DNA of 8,159 nt from assembly GCA_047638815.1 (NCBI GenBank), contig JBLIMR010000078.1:1-8159 (forward strand), written 5' to 3'. The stretch is from JAJRRH01 sp047638815 (lineage in GTDB: Bacteria > Bacteroidota > Bacteroidia > Flavobacteriales_D > JABDKJ01). The notes beneath the pieces were generated by a model, which saw only the letters and a program-made list of their open reading frames with translations, was not told the origin of the DNA and searched no databases. Positions 1 through 6,369 of the stretch are shown here, in pieces; the stretch's first letter is position 1; each line of letters opens with the position of its first letter. The position numbers and the translations under genes were made by a program.

Positions 1-801
1 AATGAGTGTTTGTTGAACTTAGGTGCCAATCGAATTTCTTCAATTTCTGAAAAAGAGTCGAAGGTGACTGACATAAACTTAGATAACTTTTTCTATGATG
101 GCGTTTTTGAACAGATGCCCAACAATATTGACTTACCAATCGTGAAAAAGCATCTTTTGTTTAGCGGTCAATCTTTGTCGCGAGAGGAGCAATTATTGGG
201 CTTGAACACTGGCGGTTCATTTTTAAGTCAATACCCAGTAGGTAGCGGAAAACTGTTTTTATTCTCTTCAGGAATTTCCAAAGACATGGGGAACCTTAGT
301 AGACATGCCATTTTTGTAACGAGCATGTTACGAATAGCCGAACTTAGTAATGGGAGGCAAATCTTGTTTCAAACAATTGGCGAAAACCAAGCTATAAAAA
401 TCAAGTCTAGTCCAAATACATCTGAAGACCCTTACCATATAATAAGTGAGAACTTCGATGTTATTCCTTCATTCCAAAACTATGGTGGTGGGACCGAAGT
501 TTTTGTCCATGAGCAAATTGTACAGGACGGAAATTACACTTTAGTAAAAGGAGAAGATGAGATAACGGGCATAGCATTTAACTACTCTAGAAAGGAGTCT
601 GATCTAAGGTTTGAAACGGCTGTATCGATTTCTGATAAACTAAAAGAAAATGGACTGAGTTCATTCAAGATTATTGAAGCCAAAGATGGTATAACCTCAT
701 CTTTTACTTCATTGACAGAAGGAACGAAATTGTGGAAGTGGTTTGTAATATTCGCTCTGATCTTTCTACTGATCGAAGTATTGCTGCTAAGATTTTTATA
801 G
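1..801 (+). CDS. BatA-like membrane protein, C-terminal part (5' end outside window)
   Basis: The frame is open from base 1 (AAT GAG TGT TTG...) to the TAG... stop region ending at 801, so this is the last 266 codons of a longer gene, not one starting at the TTG at 10. The final 23 residues (about 244-266) form a hydrophobic helix (LWKWFVIFALIFLLIEVLLL) ending in a short Arg-Phe-Leu tail, so the large preceding domain is probably periplasmic with a C-terminal anchor. A stretch reading GSGKLFLFSSGIS followed by HAIFVTSMLRIAEL resembles the region of Bacteroidota BatA (aerotolerance regulator N-terminal domain) proteins where an amidotransferase-like fold ends in a membrane segment. The BatA domain itself would lie upstream and cannot be seen. 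The downstream dihydroorotase-like gene is a common neighbour of BatA-like genes in this phylum, which supports the call. The specific function is unknown; family assignment is from memory and moderate. Confidence 0.72.
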   Translation, partial: NECLLNLGANRISSISEKESKVTDINLDNFFYDGVFEQMPNNIDLPIVKKHLLFSGQSLSREEQLLGLNTGGSFLSQYPVGSGKLFLFSSGISKDMGNLSRHAIFVTSMLRIAELSNGRQILFQTIGENQAIKIKSSPNTSEDPYHIISENFDVIPSFQNYGGGTEVFVHEQIVQDGNYTLVKGEDEITGIAFNYSRKESDLRFETAVSISDKLKENGLSSFKIIEAKDGITSSFTSLTEGTKLWKWFVIFALIFLLIEVLLLRFL

Positions 802-832
802 ATGAATAAATTGTTGAATAGGTATTTCTGAA

Positions 833-2095
833 ATGATCAATCTACTGGTAAAAAAAGTAATAGTTATTGACCCTTCTTCAAAATGGAATGGAAAGAAGGT
901 CGATCTTCTAATCAAAAATGGCAAGATTGAAGAAATAGCCAAAAACATTTCTAGTAAGTATAAAACGATAGAAGGAGATAATCTACACGTTTCTGCTGGT
1001 TGGTTTGACTTCAACACCAACTTTAGAGATCCTGGATATGAGTATAAAGAGGATGTCTCTAGTGGATTAGCCGCTGCTGCCAAAGGGGGATTCGCCATGG
1101 TTTGCGTTAGTCCTGACACCAACCCACCCATAGATGACAAGTCGGGGGTTGAATATCTTAAAAACAAATCATTAAGTAGCGTTTGTAGTCTTTCTGTAAT
1201 GGGAGCCTTGTCCAAGGGATTGTTGGGTAAGGATATGGCTGAAATGTATGATATGAAGAACAGCGGTGCTGTTTTATTTGGTGATGGGAATCGCTATCTT
1301 CAGAATGCTGGACTCATGTGTAAGGCCCTACAATATGCCGGAGGATTCGGTGCAACGATTGTCAATACGCCCCTAGATTCTAATATTGCTGGAACTGCTG
1401 AAATTAATGAAGGGCTACAAAGCACCATCATGGGCTTGAAGGGCATTCCAAATATAGCGGAGACAATAGCACTTGCAAGAGACATTTCTTTACTGGAATA
1501 TAGCAATGGCTCCCTACATGTTGCCAATGTAACAACCGCAGAAGGTGTTGATCTCATAAGAAAAGCAAAAAAGAAAGGCCTCAGTATTACAGCTGGTGTG
1601 GGTATTGTTCATCTGGTTAAAAATGATTCAGCACTAGACGGATATAAAGTGAACTATAAGATTACTCCTCCACTTAGATCAGAGAAAGATAGGAGAGGAC
1701 TCATTAAGGGTGTCTTGGACGGTACAATTGATATTATTAGTTCTGATCACCAGCCTCAGGATGTGGAAGCCAAGAAAGTTGAGTTTGGCTATGCAGAATA
1801 TGGCATGATAGGGACGGAGACTTTTTATGGACTGTATGGCAAATATTTACAGAAACACATTCCACTAGAAACTTTCGTCAAAACGATAACGACCAACCCC
1901 TATAAAATCATTAAAAAAGAAGGGGGAAGTATTGTCGAAAATGAAACAGCTAGTTTGACTTTTTTCACTCCTGATCAAGAATGGATTTTCACGGAAAAGA
2001 GTATCGTTTCAAAATCCAAAAACAGCCCTTTTATTGAAGAAATTCTAGTGGGTAAAGTAATGGGGATTGTCAATGAAAATAAGACTACGCTCTAG
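833..2095 (+). CDS. Dihydroorotase-like amidohydrolase, probably catalytically inactive
   Basis: A 420-residue protein of usual class I dihydroorotase length, starting at an ATG that gives the normal N-terminal beta domain (LLVKKVIVID...DLLIKNGKIEEIA). Conserved structural signatures are present: GLKGIPNIAET near 201-211, ARDISLLE near 215-222, PPLRSEKDR at 279-287, DGTIDIISSDH at 296-306 and GMIGTE near 324-329. The active site is not. The D-x-H-x-H-x-R-x-P-G zinc motif reads D59-F-N61-T-N63-F-R65-D-P-G, so both histidines are asparagine. The later ligand histidines are N178 (IVNTPLD) and N232 (HVANVTT), and the DHAPH motif is D305-H-Q-P-Q309. The substrate-contact asparagines appear as D95 (SPDTNP) and T278. 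Arg65 and Asp305 remain. Genuine PyrC makes dihydroorotate from carbamoyl aspartate; this copy probably does not, so I give no pyrC symbol. It follows the BatA-like gene by 31 bases and likely shares its transcript. Confidence 0.9.
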   Translation: MINLLVKKVIVIDPSSKWNGKKVDLLIKNGKIEEIAKNISSKYKTIEGDNLHVSAGWFDFNTNFRDPGYEYKEDVSSGLAAAAKGGFAMVCVSPDTNPPIDDKSGVEYLKNKSLSSVCSLSVMGALSKGLLGKDMAEMYDMKNSGAVLFGDGNRYLQNAGLMCKALQYAGGFGATIVNTPLDSNIAGTAEINEGLQSTIMGLKGIPNIAETIALARDISLLEYSNGSLHVANVTTAEGVDLIRKAKKKGLSITAGVGIVHLVKNDSALDGYKVNYKITPPLRSEKDRRGLIKGVLDGTIDIISSDHQPQDVEAKKVEFGYAEYGMIGTETFYGLYGKYLQKHIPLETFVKTITTNPYKIIKKEGGSIVENETASLTFFTPDQEWIFTEKSIVSKSKNSPFIEEILVGKVMGIVNENKTTL

Positions 2096-2112
2096 CAAAA
2101 ATCAAGATTGCT

Positions 2113-3141
2113 CTAAAACACTTGTACACTGCCATTGTACACTTGTCCTTTAATGGTAACCACGTAGAAATAGACTCCTGAAGCCGCTCTTTGTCCGGCC
2201 AATGTGTAACCATCCCATCTGCTGTTTCCACCAGTAGAGACAAATATTCTTTCGCCCCATCTATTGTAGATCACAAACTCCATGCATTCTTCTAGGTTTC
2301 CATCTAGTCCAATACTCATGTAGTCATTGATGCCATCTCCATTAGGACTCAAGACGTTCTCAGCAGAAAAGTTAATGTAAGAATCAAGTTCGTTAAGATC
2401 TATCTCTACCGTTTTGTTAAAATTACATTGACTTTGTAATTCCCTTAAAGTAACAAATATTTCTTCCCCAGGAGTTACCTCAAGCATAGGGCTTACCTCA
2501 GAAGTGCTACTGCCATCCCAAAAATTCCATTGATAAGATGCGGGGTCTGATTTATTGACCAATTGCATTTCCAACTTTTCACAAGAAGGAAATAGGATGT
2601 AATCGAAATCAACATTGATATTATTTACAGTGATTGTCACCTCATCCTCGAAACTACAAGATCCGTTTTGAGCGATTACCGAATACACAGTTGTCACCGA
2701 TGGGTTGACATCAGGATTTGAAACATCAATGGCACTTATGCCCAAGTCAGGACTCCAGGTATATTGAACGTCTAATTCGGGTGAGTCTCCCAAGGAGATG
2801 GTTTCTCCAAAACAAATGGTTTCATTGGATCCAACATCAAATGTTATTTCAGAAATTACGAATATTGTCAAAGTATCAATTGATGGATTTCCATTGAGGT
2901 CAACGCTATTTAAAAAATATGTTGTCGTCACATTTGGATTGGCTATAGGGTTGGATGCATCGACATCCGATAAACCATTTGCAGGCGACCATTCATAAAA
3001 CATGGCATCACTTGCCATCAATTGCACTTCATCACCCAAGCAAATACTCCTGTCAGGACCAGCTTCAACGGTCTGTGCGCTCAATATAGAATTCGAGCCA
3101 ACAGCGAACAGAATGAATATAAATAAGCTTAAAACCTTCAA
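2113..3141 (-). CDS. Secreted Ig-like protein with T9SS (gliding-motility-associated) C-terminal domain
   Basis: A 342-residue exported protein. Residues 1-22 are a signal peptide (Lys2, hydrophobic core, cleavage near SA-Q23). Two related Ig-like repeats follow at about 25-96 and 102-172; each starts with a Gly-Pro/Ser-Asp/Asn...Ile-Cys-Leu/Phe-Gly pattern, has a Trp-Ser-Pro motif, and ends Asn-Pro-x-Val-Thr-Thr-x-Tyr. Residues about 176-250 look like a PKD-type domain (FDYILFPSC...YQWNFWDG). Residues about 256-342 are the CHU_C-type sorting domain: LSPNGDGINDYM, FVIYNRWGERIF, WDGYTLAGQ, ASGVYFYVVTIKG. That domain directs export across the outer membrane by the type IX system. The start is TTG (3141-3139): the frame is closed 27 bases upstream, no in-frame ATG occurs before residue 42, and only TTG gives a full signal peptide. 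Its ligand or surface role cannot be read from sequence. It stands alone and converges on the dihydroorotase-like gene. Confidence 0.9.
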   Translation of the reverse strand: MKVLSLFIFILFAVGSNSILSAQTVEAGPDRSICLGDEVQLMASDAMFYEWSPANGLSDVDASNPIANPNVTTTYFLNSVDLNGNPSIDTLTIFVISEITFDVGSNETICFGETISLGDSPELDVQYTWSPDLGISAIDVSNPDVNPSVTTVYSVIAQNGSCSFEDEVTITVNNINVDFDYILFPSCEKLEMQLVNKSDPASYQWNFWDGSSTSEVSPMLEVTPGEEIFVTLRELQSQCNFNKTVEIDLNELDSYINFSAENVLSPNGDGINDYMSIGLDGNLEECMEFVIYNRWGERIFVSTGGNSRWDGYTLAGQRAASGVYFYVVTIKGQVYNGSVQVF

Positions 3142-3201
3142 AGGCGAGATAATTTTTTCTAAAGGTTAAATATAAATTAGGGACTATCTCTTTATGGATA
3201 C

Positions 3202-3221
3202 AGTTTCAAAGCTTTTGAACT
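3202..3221. promoter_or_regulatory. Imperfect 20-bp palindrome in divergent spacer (possible operator)
   Basis: The 158 bases between the T9SS-cargo gene and the SiaB-like gene must hold both promoters. In the middle lies AGTTTCAAAGCTTTTGAACT, centred on AAGCTT; eight of ten base pairs are complementary and one more is a T-G pair. An alternative reading is TTCAAA, 3 bases, TTTGAA (3205-3219). Its place between two divergent starts is what a shared operator would look like, but AT-rich DNA gives such palindromes by chance. I found no clean TTTG/TAnnTTTG promoter on either strand here; the nearest is TATCTTGG at 3257-3264, one mismatch, 36 bases before the SiaB-like start. Confidence 0.22.
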
Positions 3222-3299
3222 CACCGAAGTGGAAATCAATATAGGTGGTAAAAGTATATCTTGGTATTTCCTTTATAATTTAGCTTTCTCAATGAAGTT

Positions 3300-3875
3300 T
3301 TGCAAAAATTGAAATTAACAGAAAAAATCCAAGAATTTTTTAATCATTCTAAGAATGAGATTAATACTGTTGAAATAAACAATCAATTATTAACGTTCTC
3401 TGGTACTTTGGAAGAAGATCAGGTGTACAGAATAGGAGAGGAGATGGAGAAATATCTAAAAGATAAGCATGAACATATGCCCCTTGTTAAGAAAATCTTT
3501 TTTACGGCTGTTGAATCTCTTCAAAATATCAGAAAACACGGCTTGAAAGATGAGGATGGCTCTACACCAGGAGCAATCATCTTTTACGAAGACGATAAAG
3601 CATATCACACAAGCTTCATAAGTGCTATTGATAACACTTTGGTAGATCCTTATTATCAAGGACTCGACTACGTCAACAATCTCGATAAGGATCAACTAAA
3701 GCAATACTATCGTGAAGTCCTAGACAATGGTGTGATGTCAGCGAAAGGAGGAGCAGGATTAGGACTGATAACCATTGGTCTGAAGTGTAGTGGCAAAATT
3801 GGCATCGAAAAAATTCCTTTTGGAGATGATATCTCAATCATTCGTGTTTACTATAAAATGAATAAGATTTTATAG
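3300..3875 (+). CDS. SiaB-family (DUF6272) protein kinase-like, Bergerat ATPase fold
   Basis: A soluble 191-residue protein with the two hallmarks of the GHKL/Bergerat nucleotide fold. There is an N-box-like helix at about 68-81 (FTAVESLQNIRKHG, with Glu72 and Asn76 placed as metal and ATP contacts) and a glycine-rich lid at about 149-156 (KGGAGLGL). In the Pseudomonas SiaABCD pathway, SiaB is the kinase that phosphorylates the small partner SiaC, countered by the SiaA phosphatase, to control a diguanylate cyclase; Bacteroidota have many SiaB-like proteins whose partners are mostly unstudied. The length suits the family. No SiaA- or SiaC-like gene lies in the window, so it is an orphan here. 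The start is TTG: the frame closes at 3276-3278 and the first in-frame ATG (residue 49) would cut into the fold. An out-of-frame ATG lies 8 bases upstream. The family call is fairly secure; kinase activity and target are inference. Confidence 0.75.
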   Translation: MQKLKLTEKIQEFFNHSKNEINTVEINNQLLTFSGTLEEDQVYRIGEEMEKYLKDKHEHMPLVKKIFFTAVESLQNIRKHGLKDEDGSTPGAIIFYEDDKAYHTSFISAIDNTLVDPYYQGLDYVNNLDKDQLKQYYREVLDNGVMSAKGGAGLGLITIGLKCSGKIGIEKIPFGDDISIIRVYYKMNKIL

Positions 3876-3880
3876 GGAGG

Positions 3881-5581
3881 CTATTGCCAATTAAAAGTTT
3901 TTCTAAACTCTTTTGAATTGTTACTTGCATCTTCCACCAATAGTACAAATTCATGAGATCCTTTGCTTAGTCCTAATTCCTTCAAATTACCGTAGGTATA
4001 AGAATGAGATGCGTTATGGGCCATTTTGAGCCAGACACCATCCACCTTGGCAGTTATACTTGTCACTCCACTTAATGCGTCAGATAGGGAGAAGGCTATT
4101 TTACCATTTTTGTCAGAAGGGTATTTCGGAAAAGTCTTTACTGCAATGACTGGGTTTTTACTGTCCGTTTTAAGAACATAAGAACCAAATGATTTTGTTC
4201 TGCCACTTAGAATTCGGCCCTTTATCTCACTTTGACAAACTTTAAACCTGCCCTTGCCATCAACTTTGTATAATTTCAAATTAGCATTTGCACTGTCTTT
4301 TGAATCTACGTGAAAGTAGAGTTGCATGATATCTTGTAATGGATGGTCAAGAGAACCAATATTGTATTTTTTTGTGCTTTTATCTTTTAATTTTCCAGTG
4401 TTATATGTGAACGGCATATCATTATACAGTGTGCCCTTTGGTAGCTCAATTCTTATTTCATCATCTTCATATAAGTTATCGGAACTTGCATCAAAAAAGG
4501 CAAGCGGACTATTAGTGACAGACGCAATGCTTGGAGCAACAGATCCCTTCAATACGAAACTGAGTACAACAACATTGCCATCAATATCACTAGCCTCCGC
4601 TCTTATGTTTTTAATATCGCCCGGAAGGAATGTGATTGACCGGCCGGTGTTTTTATATATCTCTAGTTTGTTATTCTCCGCAGGAAAACATTTGTGGTAA
4701 TTCCATTTGTTCTTTTTAAACAAAATGTAATCCATGTGACAGTTCAAATATCGACTGGTCTCAAAATCCAATTCATCCATTTGATGAGAATAAATATTCT
4801 CCTCATTAGAAAATACTTTTAGAGTATAAACGCTAAAAGTATTATTCACGGTCATCATTTTATCTATGGTGTGAATGGCCAATCCTATTTTGCCACTCAC
4901 CAAGATGGTGTCTTTATTCAGCTTGTATTTTCCTTTCGAAGCCAACTTAACAGTAAAACCACCTTCTTTATTCTTGCCTTCAACAGCACTAGTAATATCC
5001 ATTGGATAGAGCCTAATCCCTTTTATGATTGGATCGACCTGATCTTTTATGTCGAACCCGTACTGAAGGGGGTTTACAGGATGTTCGGTTTTTGTATTTC
5101 TTATTTCAAAATGGAGATGAGGTCCCCCCGAGTGACCAGTATTCCCTGATAATCCAATCACGTCACCTTGTTTGAAGTAAAATAAACTCGAGTCTGGATA
5201 ATGCTCCATCATAAAAGATTCTTCTTCATATTGTTTTTCCAAAATGTAATCTTCTATCCCATCGCTAAAGGACTTCAGATGTGCATATACAGAAGTCTGT
5301 CCATTTGGGTGGTCGATATATAATGCCTTTCCGTAGCCATATGGCGAAATATTAATTCTAGAGATAAATCCATCAGCCACCGCATAGATTTTCTTTCCAA
5401 CCGTTCCTTGAGTCTTAATGTCAATGCCCGTATGGAAATGATTACTTCTGAATTCACCGAAATTCCCTGACAATAACATAGGGATATCCACAGGCGCCAT
5501 ATATTCTTTCTCATTACTTTGCGATAGAGCGTAAAAGAAATTGAGGATAAAAAGCGTGAGAATTACAATCGATTTTGTCAT
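3881..5581 (-). CDS. Secreted M23-family metallopeptidase (LytM-type cell-wall hydrolase)
   Basis: A 566-residue exported protein. From the ATG at 5581-5579 it opens with a clean signal peptide, MTKSIVILTLFILNFFYALS, cleaved near Gln21. The LytM domain spans about 30-180: HxxxD zinc motif at His50-Thr-Gly-Ile-Asp54, a Tyr-Ala-His (His101) catalytic histidine, and the PHLHFE motif with His155 and His157. All four key positions are intact, so it is probably an active zinc endopeptidase cutting peptidoglycan cross-links in the periplasm, rather than a degenerate activator. An insertion of about 35 acidic residues (about 105-140) sits between the catalytic histidine and the HxH motif. The remaining roughly 370 residues are beta-rich, unassigned, and typical of long Bacteroidota M23 proteins. 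The frame stays open to an earlier ATG at 5665, but that would put a 28-residue non-signal leader before the signal peptide, so I prefer 5581. Its stop lies 5 bases from that of the SiaB-like gene. Confidence 0.9.
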   Translation of the reverse strand: MTKSIVILTLFILNFFYALSQSNEKEYMAPVDIPMLLSGNFGEFRSNHFHTGIDIKTQGTVGKKIYAVADGFISRINISPYGYGKALYIDHPNGQTSVYAHLKSFSDGIEDYILEKQYEEESFMMEHYPDSSLFYFKQGDVIGLSGNTGHSGGPHLHFEIRNTKTEHPVNPLQYGFDIKDQVDPIIKGIRLYPMDITSAVEGKNKEGGFTVKLASKGKYKLNKDTILVSGKIGLAIHTIDKMMTVNNTFSVYTLKVFSNEENIYSHQMDELDFETSRYLNCHMDYILFKKNKWNYHKCFPAENNKLEIYKNTGRSITFLPGDIKNIRAEASDIDGNVVVLSFVLKGSVAPSIASVTNSPLAFFDASSDNLYEDDEIRIELPKGTLYNDMPFTYNTGKLKDKSTKKYNIGSLDHPLQDIMQLYFHVDSKDSANANLKLYKVDGKGRFKVCQSEIKGRILSGRTKSFGSYVLKTDSKNPVIAVKTFPKYPSDKNGKIAFSLSDALSGVTSITAKVDGVWLKMAHNASHSYTYGNLKELGLSKGSHEFVLLVEDASNNSKEFRKTFNWQ

Positions 5582-5679
5582 AGATAATTTCGAAACTGAA
5601 GATGAAACCAACGAATTTAGTACTTTAAGTATGTTGTATAAATCATTGATTGCAAAGATTTTCACATTGTAATATTAAA

Positions 5680-5711
5680 TTTGTAATCTTAAAGTTAGGA
5701 TGTTACTTTTG
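5680..5711 (+). promoter_or_regulatory. Bacteroidota-type primary sigma promoter for the zapA-rny cluster
   Basis: TTTG at 5680-5683 and TACTTTTG at 5704-5711 are separated by 20 bases, an exact match to the known Bacteroidota pattern (-33 TTTG, about 19-21 bases, -7 TAnnTTTG). Transcription should begin a few bases past 5711, giving a leader of about 30-35 bases before the ATG at 5751. It points at the coiled-coil gene, and the short gaps downstream suggest it serves zapA and rny too. No equally good promoter is visible on the other strand for the M23 gene; the best candidate is AATCTTTG (reverse of 5653-5660), one mismatch from TAnnTTTG. Confidence 0.7.
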
Positions 5712-5750
5712 CTTGGAACCAATTATTATTAACCCCTAGACCTCAATTCA

Positions 5751-6038
5751 ATGTCCACAGAAGAACTACTGGAAGATATCAGAAAAAAGACAGAAGTTTT
5801 GGCTAATATGAAGAAAGATTTGATCACTCGAAATCAAGTATTGGAAAGTGAGATAGTCAAGTTGAAAGCAGATGCAAGCAAAGGCGCTGCGGAAATAGAG
5901 GAAATGAAGGGTAGATTGAAAATTGTGAAAATGGCAAAAACCTTAGAGGCGGTGGAAGAGAAAGGTACAGATTCGAAATATCGTATCAATCAAATGGTGA
6001 AAGAAATAGATAAGTGTATAGCGATGCTGAGTAGCTAA
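5751..6038 (+). CDS. Small coiled-coil protein upstream of zapA (ZapB-like)
   Basis: A 95-residue soluble protein that is nearly all charged heptad-like helix (about 1-70, rich in Lys, Glu and Leu, no Cys until residue 89 and no membrane segment), then a conserved-looking tail at about 76-93 with INQMVKEIDKCIAML. Small coiled-coil proteins with this kind of tail (Ile-Asn-x-Leu/Met-Val/Ile-Arg/Lys-Glu-Ile-Asp-x-Cys-Ile-Ala) sit directly before zapA in many Bacteroidota as I recall. The gene is first in the cluster after a strong promoter and ends 11 bases before zapA. By position and architecture it may be a partner of ZapA at the division ring, comparable in style to ZapB, but no sequence homology to enterobacterial ZapB can be claimed by eye. 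The gene is well supported; the function is inference. Confidence 0.85.
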   Translation: MSTEELLEDIRKKTEVLANMKKDLITRNQVLESEIVKLKADASKGAAEIEEMKGRLKIVKMAKTLEAVEEKGTDSKYRINQMVKEIDKCIAMLSS

Positions 6039-6049
6039 AAGAATAGACT

Positions 6050-6331
6050 ATGAGTGAGTTATCAATAAAAGTAAATATAGCTGGAAGAATATATCCTTTG
6101 ACGATCAAAAGGAGCGAGGAGCAAGCTGTGAGAAAAGCAGCTAAAGAAATTGAGGATAATATTAAGAAATTGCAAGATAATTATGCTGTTAAGGATAAAC
6201 AGGATTTATTGGCAATGACGGCACTACAAATATCCACGGAACTTTCAGCGAGAGACAAGTCAGGCGATACAGACGTATATGATTCTCGACTTATCGCATT
6301 GAATACTTTCTTGGATAAAGAAATCTCATAA
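6050..6331 (+). CDS. zapA: Cell division protein ZapA
   Basis: A 93-residue protein of usual short ZapA length. The N-terminal beta hairpin (LSIKVNIAGRIYPLTIKRSEEQAVRKAA, shown here as key pattern around residues 4-31, in two strands and a helix) and the KDKQDLLAMTALQ segment at 48-60 match the family, where ZapA forms dimers and tetramers that bundle FtsZ filaments in the cytoplasm. The long C-terminal coiled coil of enterobacterial ZapA is shortened, as is common in this phylum. It lies 11 bases after the coiled-coil gene and 38 bases before rny, on the same strand, so co-transcription is likely. A weak hairpin with a T run starts at its stop codon. Confidence 0.9.
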   Translation: MSELSIKVNIAGRIYPLTIKRSEEQAVRKAAKEIEDNIKKLQDNYAVKDKQDLLAMTALQISTELSARDKSGDTDVYDSRLIALNTFLDKEIS

Positions 6332-6350
6332 TCAAGGTCATTGATTTTTT
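6330..6350 (+). terminator. Weak hairpin plus T run between zapA and rny (possible attenuator)
   Basis: AATCAA (6330-6335), a five-base loop GGTCA, and TTGATT (6341-6346) form a perfect 6-bp stem followed at once by TTTT. The left arm begins inside the zapA stop codon. The stem has only one G-C pair, so it is thermodynamically weak; it could at most reduce readthrough into rny or mark a processed end. No separate promoter for rny is visible in the 38-base gap, which argues against full termination. Confidence 0.25.
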
Positions 6351-6369
6351 GCATTAACTGAAATTACAA

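Noticed and set aside
796..1215. Open frame of 139 codons on the minus strand
   Set aside because: It lies antisense to the clearly coding dihydroorotase-like gene, has low-complexity composition and no recognisable domain or signal; a shadow frame.
1300..1557. Open frame of 85 codons on the minus strand
   Set aside because: Entirely antisense to conserved dihydroorotase motifs; no family resemblance of its own.
2094..2112. Inverted repeat AGCAA / TTGCT between the convergent genes
   Set aside because: Only five base pairs with a nine-base loop and no following T run on either strand; too weak to call a terminator.
4326..4700. Open frame of 124 codons on the plus strand
   Set aside because: Antisense to the M23 peptidase C-terminal region; Ser/Leu/Phe-rich composition is expected from the opposite strand of that gene.
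5582..5665. N-terminal extension of the M23 peptidase from an upstream ATG
   Set aside because: It would place 28 polar residues before a complete signal peptide beginning at the ATG at 5581, and the best minus-strand promoter-like element (5653-5660) would lie inside the extension.
6332..6369. Possible 6S RNA or other small RNA near zapA
   Set aside because: The gap between zapA and rny is only 38 bases, far too short for the 6S RNA that neighbours zapA in some proteobacteria.
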